Origin: Kalaharituber pfeilii | Taxonomy: Eukaryota; Ascomycota; Pezizomycetes; Pezizales; Pezizaceae | Assembly (NCBI GenBank): GCA_015179045.1 | Contig: WHUZ01000017.1 | Coordinates: forward strand, 620,001-684,000 | DNA: 64,000 bases | Reading direction: 5' to 3' | Shown: one piece after another, positions 57,697 through 64,000 of the stretch | Layout: the number at the start of each line of letters is the position of its first letter | Position numbering within the stretch: position 1 is the first letter of the stretch | Position numbers and translations under genes: made by a program | The notes under the pieces: model-generated | Told to the model about the DNA's origin: nothing | Seen by the model: the letters and a program-made list of their open reading frames with translations, nothing else | Databases searched by the model: none

Positions 57697-58930
57697 TGAG
57701 TTGGGAGCTCTATACTAAATAATGAGTGACGCCGGAGAAGTGAACGAAAAAAAAAAAAAAAGAGAATTAAAAGCGACTTCGTGTTATGCATATCTGTATA
57801 TATATGGCTCTGGAAACCTCGTCCCTGTACAAAATAGATTAACGAATTCAGTCTTGACGCATCTTGTGATAGTTTGCTAGTGTTCGCATCGGTGTGAGTC
57901 GAGCCGGTGTTGAGTTTTCCCGCATGCGTGTATACTCGGGCTCCCGCCGACTCAATCTACTTTGGTTGCTATTTGTCAGCGCCGTCTCACTCGGAAGCTG
58001 AGTCGAGCACAATTTTACGGCGTGAAAAACCGACTCAGGACTCACGCCGGATGCGCTCTCTCTATATTTACACCGGATTTAGCGGGTATATTTTTCTCTT
58101 TCCTTCGTCTAGGCTACACACGCATATGACCCTGCTCCTTGAGTCTTTCAGGCTTTACTTGAGAGATCTCACGCACTTTTAGGGTGGGAAAACTTGATTG
58201 CGAATGAAGCTACACGGATTAGTGCTTTTTTTTCACTTAATGATATCCTGTCGACGGAATTTTTGTCCTTTGCGGCCGATTGACGCAATATCCGTGCCAT
58301 GTGCCACACTTCCACGTGGATATGTGGGCATTATCTGACATTGCCTGTGTCGAGGGGTAGAGGCTTTGAGACCGATGGAATCTCTGCTGGAATATTAATC
58401 TTCTTCTGCATCCACGACTCTTTGTATTGTTTTCTTTCTGAAGATCGCAGTGGAAGCGGTAGTGTAACCGGCTTATTATTATTATTATTATTATTTTTTC
58501 TGTTGATAAAAGCAGTGCGATTCCCTTAGGAAGTCCTGGTAGTTTTAAAGTTGGGTCCCTCCGATTAGGATTATTTCCATTGCCACTATTTTGCTGCTAG
58601 CGAAAGGCGACATTTCGGTATTCACGAAAGCTTGGGCATAACACACTCTGAGTACTTCAGTCATGTGAGTGTATTCCCTGCTGACTGTTCCAGTCTACTT
58701 TTCCCTCCCTGGTTGCAGAATACCCTTATATGGCCTGTTCATTGAGCGTCGATATAATATAGCCGCTGGTGTGTGTGTGTGTGTTAGAGCTGTGTGGATA
58801 TCGATATTCAGTGGTGCGTGCTCTTGAGGCTCGGGGAGTGAGCTAATGTTGTAGTGGGTAGATTGACGTGTGCAGATGAGAATTCGGGGAACGTTTTTGA
58901 GTGATTTTGAAGTAGGGTGTATTGAAGGCC
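57697..58930. other. gene-free stretch with microsatellites
   Basis: (TTA)7-8 at 58,473-58,496 and (GT)8 at 58,769-58,784. No gene seen. Confidence 0.55.
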
Positions 58931-59295
58931 CTGCTATTGGTATTTTAACGGCCGGCCGGACTAGGCAAGTAAGATCGCCATGGACTGGCCTGGATCGTGA
59001 GATTCTGGTCCTGAACCTGGCCAGATAGTGAAGCAGCCCTGGACTGGTTCGGGCAAACCAGGCCGGCCAAGGTAGGTTCATCAGATTGTTATGTGATGCG
59101 TTAGTAAATCCCGAGAAGATTTCCCAAGGTAGCATGTCATGTTAGCCCAAGCAGAAATCTCAAAGCGATGTCTCTACGTCAGATTGGATGCCTTGGACCG
59201 GGCCGAGCTGCCTAGACCGGCCTGGTTGGTCCGGCTGGTCCAGGCGGTTTCAGGTCCATTGCCGATCACGGCCTGGCCTGATGGTAACCCTCGCA
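58931..59295. mobile_element. possible decayed hAT-like element, GGCCGGCC-rich
   Basis: The ends CTGCTATTGGTATTTTAACG and the complement CTGCGAGGGTTACCATCAGG can be loosely aligned and lead into GGCCGG/GGCCAGG blocks, as in the element at 26,370-26,989. No 8-bp duplication was found, so this is tentative. Confidence 0.35.
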
Positions 59296-60486
59296 GTCCA
59301 TTGGAGGTGTAAAACACTGGTGGGGGGAGCATGATGTTCTGGATCACGTAGGTATCCTCGTTTCTTGCTCCATTTCTCGTAAGAGACTCCAAAGCTGTGC
59401 GGATTGGAAGGTAGGAACTTCTCAATCTCGGTCCTAGCTGCCAAGGGGAATGCTGGAGTTACTCTCTCATGAGGAGCCGGGCCATAGGGATGGAAGAAAT
59501 TCGTCGACCTCGAGTGTAGAGTCTGCCACTACGATGTTGCCAGTTGCAACGTCATCGTCTGCCAATAGGTGTGGAGGAAAGGATGGCCGGGAGGGCTACA
59601 GGCCTCCGGCCAGGGAAGGGGGACGAACAGGATTCGCTGGTGGAAATAATGTTATGGCGGAATGGTGATGATGGCGGCATAATTTGTTGTAGCATCATCA
59701 TGTTCTGCCAGCTCAATGCCGTTACGAGCCTCAGTGCTCTGTCGTCAGGTGGTTTCTCCCGCAAGTAGAGCTTGACTCTGCTGCCAGCGATCATCTCTAT
59801 CACTTCTGCTCCGTCCATTTCTGGTATCTTATATATCCTACCGTCACTTGCGCAATAAAAGCTCCTAGGACCACAGTGGACTGTGGATGTGGCTTTGGGG
59901 GAGTGATGCGGGTACAGGGCCATATAGAGGATGACATAGAGACACTGGAAATGATTGCCATCGGACAGTATCAGGGAGTCAGGGGGAAAGCTAGAAGGAG
60001 AATCAAGAGGCAAAGACAGATGACAATGTTCAGTAGGGATAGAAATTCCTTGGCAAAGTACCGAGAAAGACTCCGGAGGTGCATATTGCAGCTCCGTTTT
60101 CGAGCACTGCAGAGCTTATTGAAAATGGTATAATTTAACGTAAAAGTCTTTGTCTTTGCACCTCGTTCTATCTTCCTTTTCTGCACCTCGTTCTCTGCGT
60201 CATGTCTTGTAGATATTTCTACTATGATATGAGTGGTCACCTGACAGCCACGTGACTTCCTGATTCTATTCCTTATTTGGCAATATCTATACTCACTTTC
60301 GTTCGTCGCCCTTAAGTATAATTACGTGCCCGACTTCCCTCCTGTAGGTTTTGAAGTCAATTGGATTGAACAAGCGTCCTACGTTCTTAACTCAACAGTA
60401 CTTGTTTCCCATTTCACAGTGTATTGAGTTTTTCAAAATATATAATTCTTGTACATACACGACAAAAATTGATACTAATCAAGCCG
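59296..60486. other. possible coding relic on the minus strand
   Basis: Minus-strand frames at about 59,600-60,000 (GRIYKIPEMDGAEVIEMIAG; SRVKLYLREKPPDDRALRLV) and about 59,250-59,440 (RSSYLPIRTALESLTRNGAR) have protein-like composition but sit in different frames with stops between. I do not recognise the family. It may be a broken gene or transposon ORF. Confidence 0.35.
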
Positions 60487-60500
60487 GATTGCAGGACCCT

Positions 60501-60834
60501 TTTTTTTTTTTTTTTTTTTTTAAAAAAAATCACATAACCCCGCTTACAGCGCCAAGCCATGGCAGGGTCCTGGGCAAGCCCTCGAAGCCCGGAGACAGGC
60601 TTAACAAACAAAGAAATTTCTATCTACTTCTACCACCTGATTCCAGAAACCTCCGGACGGACCTTCCGGTTTCTGTCTCAGGGAGGCTCCACTATATATC
60701 TCCCCCTCTCCCCCTCTCCCCCCTCCCCTCTTCTCCACACTTTCGCACCCCAGCAAGCAAACTTCCCCGGCAAGCAACAAATTCCGCAGTTTCCTCCACA
60801 CCTTCGCAACCTGCGAATTTTTCCCGACCCGGGT
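60501..60834 (-). mobile_element. 334-bp family-A retroposon, longest copy
   Basis: Target duplication GATTGCAGGACCCT (14 bp) at 60,487-60,500 and 60,835-60,848. Minus strand: an open frame ending EGPSGGFWNQVVEVDRNFFV-stop, then GCCTGTCTCCGGGCTTCGAG, GACCCTGCCATGGCTTGGCG, GGGGTTATGTGATT and poly(A). It ends 13 bp before the duplication-flanked start ATG of the next gene, so it probably lies in that gene's 5' UTR. Confidence 0.92.
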
Positions 60835-60861
60835 GATTGCAGGACCCTGTGATACCTATTT

Positions 60862-61674
60862 ATGGGCAACGTGATGAGCACGCTAGCTGAAACCCAGGAG
60901 AGCAGTGCTTCTAGTCAATTGCAACGCCTTCATCAGGCGCTTGCACCTGAAACTTGCTGCCCTTGCACCAGCAGGCCAAACGCCGCGTCGCTACGCAACG
61001 TGAACTCTATCGCTGCCTCCACTTTCGTGCTCCAGGAGCCACCTGTCCTTCCTCTCATCCCGTCCCCCGCCCCTTGCCCATATACCGACCCCGACCAGGA
61101 CCATATTCGACTAATCTTGAAACAGTACGTCCGGCTCTCGATGCCTGGAGACATACCAGACATCATGTCCCCGACTGCGGGTCCCACGCACTGCATCTAC
61201 GTTCGTCCGCGGAACAATTACGGCCCCTTTCCTTACCACTCGTTCGACGAGCCCAGTTTTGCGGAGCTGTTTGGACCGGATGGACAGATCCACCTGGTGA
61301 TTGCATGCTGGGGGAGAGACCCGGAGGAGGTGGCGAGAATGATGGAGAGGCGGGTGCCGAGGGGGAGGTATATAGGGAAAGTAACGGTGGATAGGGAGTT
61401 GCCGTGGAGGTTGTTCTTGGCGCTGGTGGCGAAGCAGTGGGGTCCTGGGGTTGTAGTGGGGATTGCAGCCATTAGAGAGCAGGAGGGGAGTTGTGGGAGA
61501 AGGTGGTGGTGGGGTGGCCCGATGGAGGGGATTGGAGGTGGGATAAGGGAGAAGGAGGAGAAGAAGGGGCAGCAAGGGCAAGGACGGCGAGGGCACGGCG
61601 GCCGAAGGCAAAGGGAGCGAGGGCAGGAGGAGCAGGGGAAGCAGGGGAGGGACGAAACTGCCTCCGCACCATGA
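60862..61674 (+). CDS. hypothetical protein with an N-myristoylation-type start
   Basis: Open frame of 270 residues, not recognised. The start MGNVMSTLAE fits the N-myristoylation pattern (Gly2, Ser6), suggesting membrane attachment. The middle (THCIYVRPRNNYGPFPYHSF; DEPSFAELFGPDGQIHLVIA; RGRYIGKVTVDRELPWRLFL) has globular composition and is the best evidence that this is a real gene. The end is a Gly/Arg/Glu/Gln-rich low-complexity tail (GRRGHGGRRQRERGQEEQGK). A retroposon sits just upstream; its right target duplication ends 13 bp before the ATG. Without homologues, an intron near the Gly-rich part cannot be excluded. Confidence 0.5.
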   Translation: MGNVMSTLAETQESSASSQLQRLHQALAPETCCPCTSRPNAASLRNVNSIAASTFVLQEPPVLPLIPSPAPCPYTDPDQDHIRLILKQYVRLSMPGDIPDIMSPTAGPTHCIYVRPRNNYGPFPYHSFDEPSFAELFGPDGQIHLVIACWGRDPEEVARMMERRVPRGRYIGKVTVDRELPWRLFLALVAKQWGPGVVVGIAAIREQEGSCGRRWWWGGPMEGIGGGIREKEEKKGQQGQGRRGHGGRRQRERGQEEQGKQGRDETASAP

Positions 61675-62033
61675 GATGGTGTGCGGGCTAGGGGTTGCTG
61701 CAGTTTGAGAAGGAGGTTTACTTGCTCATAGATGTAAAGTAGTATCAGGAACTCGAACCTGAGGTCCAACATCTAGATGCACTTTTCTTTACATCTAATA
61801 GCCAAATTCATTGAGCAAAATGCTTTGCATCCGGTTTCATGATGGAGTTGAATACTACATTTCGTATGAATAAGCATAAGATGCCCCTTCTATCAGTTGT
61901 TGGAGTTACTAACTCTGGTGCTACGTTTCTTATTGGCTAGAATATATTTATCATCTGTTTCACAACGCTACCCTTTGATATCCCCCCCTACATACACGCT
62001 AGTACCACATGCTCTAGTTGGACTAACAGCGGC
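61675..62033. other. short spacer with an 11-bp inverted repeat
   Basis: TAGATGTAAAG (61,730-61,740) and CTTTACATCTA (about 61,788-61,798) enclose a tRNA B-box-like GGTTCGAGTTCC on the minus strand. The fold is not a standard tRNA. Confidence 0.5.
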
Positions 62034-62695
62034 TTACACATCCGAGTTGTCAGGGTTGCAGTGGAAGTACAAGACCTTATTATCCATAGCACTGTCACAG
62101 TTTCCACCTGGATAGAAGAAAGATTGAGCCTTGCCATAACTGGTTGTGGGGAGAATTAGGGTCAGCTAATCAACATAGGAAATATGACACACTATGCTTC
62201 CTCTCGGGATACTTACAAGAACCAAAAAAAACATATCACACCCTGATCAGGACCAACTGAGCTGATTCGAGACTGCCAATACGGATCTGGATTTATGCGT
62301 GTGCATCCAGGATATGCACCCCAATAGCATTGTCCAGCAAAATTTGGATCTATGCGTACAGAAGACGACAAAAGCGTCAGTGCTCTGCCACTTATTCATA
62401 AAAAGGAAGAAGGATCTGTTTCAATCAACTTACGTTCACACAGGTAAACTCCCATCTCTCCGCAAGCTTGTCGTTTTTCCAGTTTCACCTTTCCGGATGA
62501 TTTTGCTTCATCAACCATCTTTTGGAGCTCCTCATATGAAGCTGGTCCGAGGACGACGATGTCCTCTGCAGGCACGCCTTCTGCTTGGAACGGATTTGGT
62601 GTAGCAGGTGTAGACTCTGCGGGAGCAGGGGCAGCTAATGCTGCTTGGAAGCCTGCGACGGCAACGGCAACGAGTGAGAAGTTGATAAGGCGCAT
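62034..62695 (-). CDS. small secreted cysteine-rich protein with a Kex2 site
   Basis: Three exons on the minus strand: 62,695-62,434, 62,349-62,217 and 62,139-62,034. Donors GTAAGT at both introns and acceptors CATAG/ACCAG keep phase, giving about 166 residues. The N-terminus MRLINFSLVAVAVAGFQAAL-AAP is a signal peptide with an Ala-x-Ala cleavage site. A Pro/Ala-rich propeptide runs to LEKR, a Kex2-type dibasic site, right before the mature domain QACGEMGVYLCE. That domain continues HPNFAGQCYWGAYPGC, GPDQGVICFFW and YPGGNCDSAMDNKVLYFHC: seven cysteines, so one may be unpaired. This is the architecture of fungal secreted effector-like or surface proteins; the target is unknown. A micro-retroposon sits about 60 bp upstream of the ATG. 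Confidence 0.85.
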
Positions 62696-62755
62696 TATGA
62701 TAGAGGCGGAGGCGTTCGACAGGGACTTTTGCAGGACTGAGCAAGATATTGAAGG

Positions 62756-62809
62756 TTTTTTTTTTTTATTTCACGTGACCCCGCTTGTAGCTGTTCGCCA
62801 TGGCAGGGC
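62756..62809 (-). mobile_element. micro-retroposon, family A, in the promoter of the secreted-protein gene
   Basis: Plus strand: T-run, TTTCACGTGACCCCGCTTGT, AGCTGTTCGCCATGGCAGGGC. Target duplication AGATATTGAAGG (12 bp) at 62,744-62,755 and 62,810-62,821. It is in the same orientation as the gene, about 60 bp before its ATG. Confidence 0.93.
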
Positions 62810-62821
62810 AGATATTGAAGG

Positions 62822-63798
62822 GTAAAGATCCGTATGATGTATTCCAGTGGGCTGTGGACGGTTTAAATGTTGACTCTAGATGCGGCGATCCAGGCTTAAT
62901 TTATACTTTTTCACATTGATTGACTGAATACCGGTCTTCATGCGTGGGTCATCTGATGTTCATCGAAGCCAGTCAGTCCCATGCTCTATTCTGGTTAGCA
63001 TCGGTCAGTTCGCTATGGTGCCGTGTTCTCGTACCTGCTCTGAGGTCTCGGAGAAAAAACATAAGTTTTTCTGTAAGGTGACGTAAACTTTCAGGTTGTT
63101 GGATGCAATGCCGAGAATAAGAGCTTGGACGGTCGGTAAAGTTTTACATGATGACACTGTACTTGCACTCGACGTTCGAGCTTATTGCTGCCTTCTCTCT
63201 CTTCGCAGGCCTAACTCCGCGTACTTTCTCCGATTGCTCCAGAATGAGTAAGCTGTACATATCACCGAATTTCCACAAGGTATCGTTGGTAAGTAACCGA
63301 ATCGGGTAAGCGCAACCGGCTCAAAGGCATTCAGGTAAACCTTATATAGGTTATTCCTGTTCGGAATAACATACACTATATTGACATCGGTTTTTGCAAT
63401 TGATATACTTGTAACCTGAGTATATGCCAAGAAACCATGACTCGACTTACCGATCAGCGCCCGAAACTCACCGGGCACGCAGGGGGATTATTACACGGCT
63501 CCGGCCCGATTCACTCAGGCAAGGATATTCCCGAACGATCCACATCATTGGATAGAAGTATTTGCAATGCCCAATATGGCAATAATAGCAACGCAACACC
63601 CGCACAAATTTTGTGAGGTATTGCGCACCCCCACAAAAATGCGAAAATGCTATGAGAAAGAAGGAAAAATGAATATACTGCTTAAAACAAGACAGCTTGA
63701 TAGTTGGAGTACCAAACAAGTCTTAATGACAGTATGAACGCTTGTAGGCGTGATAAGGACTAATCAATTGCAACTCCTAACAGTGAATGAAAGCATAC
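62822..63798. other. gene-free stretch
   Basis: Minus-strand open frames at 63,182-63,478 and 63,468-63,719 have no recognisable motif; they could belong to the transposase relic to the right, but this is not shown. Confidence 0.4.
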
Positions 63799-64000
63799 CT
63801 GAAGTGCCGTTCTAATGGTCTCAAGTGAGCCTGGCGCGATCTCCAAATGGGGATAATGGGTGTGAAGGTTAGCCTTCACCTTGATTCCAGCATGTTCAAT
63901 AGAGTTGAGCTCCTGGGAGTAAGGTGCCCAGGCAGGAAGGAGTTGAATGCATTTCCTGAAGCATTATCCTTCATGAAAGAAATATTTTCATAACTAAGAG
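63799..64000 (-). pseudogene. Tc1/mariner-type (DDE) transposase fragment
   Basis: Minus strand reads YENISFMKDNAS (the second catalytic Asp region, as in QDNAP), then after a frame shift CIQLLPAWAPYSQELNSIEH, the hallmark W-x-P-x-S-x-(E/D)-LN-x-IEH segment with the final catalytic acid. It continues KANLHTHYPHLE and GSLETIRTALQ, followed by a GTATGC donor-like end. The gene runs off the right edge. A TAA in frame upstream of the motif shows decay. Confidence 0.8.

Noticed and set aside
57096..57791. 231-codon minus-strand open frame
   Set aside because: Antisense of the Lys/Glu-rich NSRP1-like C-terminus; Ser/Leu/Pro composition is a by-product.
61730..61800. tRNA-like block (B-box GGTTCGAGTTCC, 11-bp end pairing) on the minus strand
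   Set aside because: The T-arm loop would have 8 nt, the A-box is poor and the other arms do not form; not a credible tRNA.
63182..63719. Minus-strand open frames left of the transposase relic
   Set aside because: No transposase motif could be recognised and they are not in a continuous frame with it.

Overview
The window looks like a gene-poor, repeat-rich stretch of a filamentous ascomycete (Pezizomycotina) nuclear genome. The evidence is short GT-AG introns (mostly 55-110 nt), NLR (STAND) proteins with the fungal N-terminal helical domain, a fungal 7-TM rhodopsin-domain protein, and Tad1-like LINE retrotransposons. The species cannot be named from the sequence alone.

Layout. (1) 1-2,860: the 3' end of an unrecognised gene and a CCDC47/DUF1682-type ER membrane protein gene. 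(2) 3,677-15,579: two immunity-type genes separated by about 5.3 kb of gene-free DNA. One encodes a STAND-N-terminal-domain protein with long internal tandem repeats; the other is a seven-exon NACHT-ankyrin NLR. (3) 15,700-30,700: a transposon nest. It holds a 1.2-kb foldback element, LINE tails, and a Tad1-like LINE (23,899-28,733, minus strand) split by several later insertions whose target duplications can still be read. A decayed second copy of the STAND gene lies at 29.1 kb. (4) 30,839-33,131: an F-box gene broken by a frame change. (5) 33-44.7 kb: no convincing genes, several TIR elements, including one nested inside another at 40.8-42.4 kb. (6) 44,727-46,538: the rhodopsin-domain gene. 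(7) 46.5-56.5 kb: mainly repeats, including a hAT-type MITE that cleanly splits a LINE RNase H domain. (8) 56,537-57,696: a damaged NSRP1/CCDC55-like gene. (9) 60,862-62,695: a possibly myristoylated hypothetical gene and a three-exon small secreted cysteine-rich protein gene (minus strand). (10) The right edge: the end of a Tc1/mariner-type transposase relic.

The most unusual signal is a set of very small retroposons. Each is about 35-45 bp of a two-tier stem-loop followed by poly(A), usually flanked by 9-15 bp target-site duplications. Longer copies (119-543 bp) carry the same stem-loop at their 3' ends, and two of them run into LINE C-terminal coding sequence, so the stem-loop appears to be the LINE 3' terminus. 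Most short copies start at the same nucleotide, and six of the family-A copies carry an extra G absent from the longer copies. That fits a discrete (perhaps capped) RNA or a fixed reverse-transcription stop better than random 5' truncation.

The host genes do not form a pathway. Retroposons lie within about 100 bp of the start codons of the two rightmost genes, and a roughly 1-kb dispersed repeat ends just upstream of the F-box gene and against the NSRP1-like gene.
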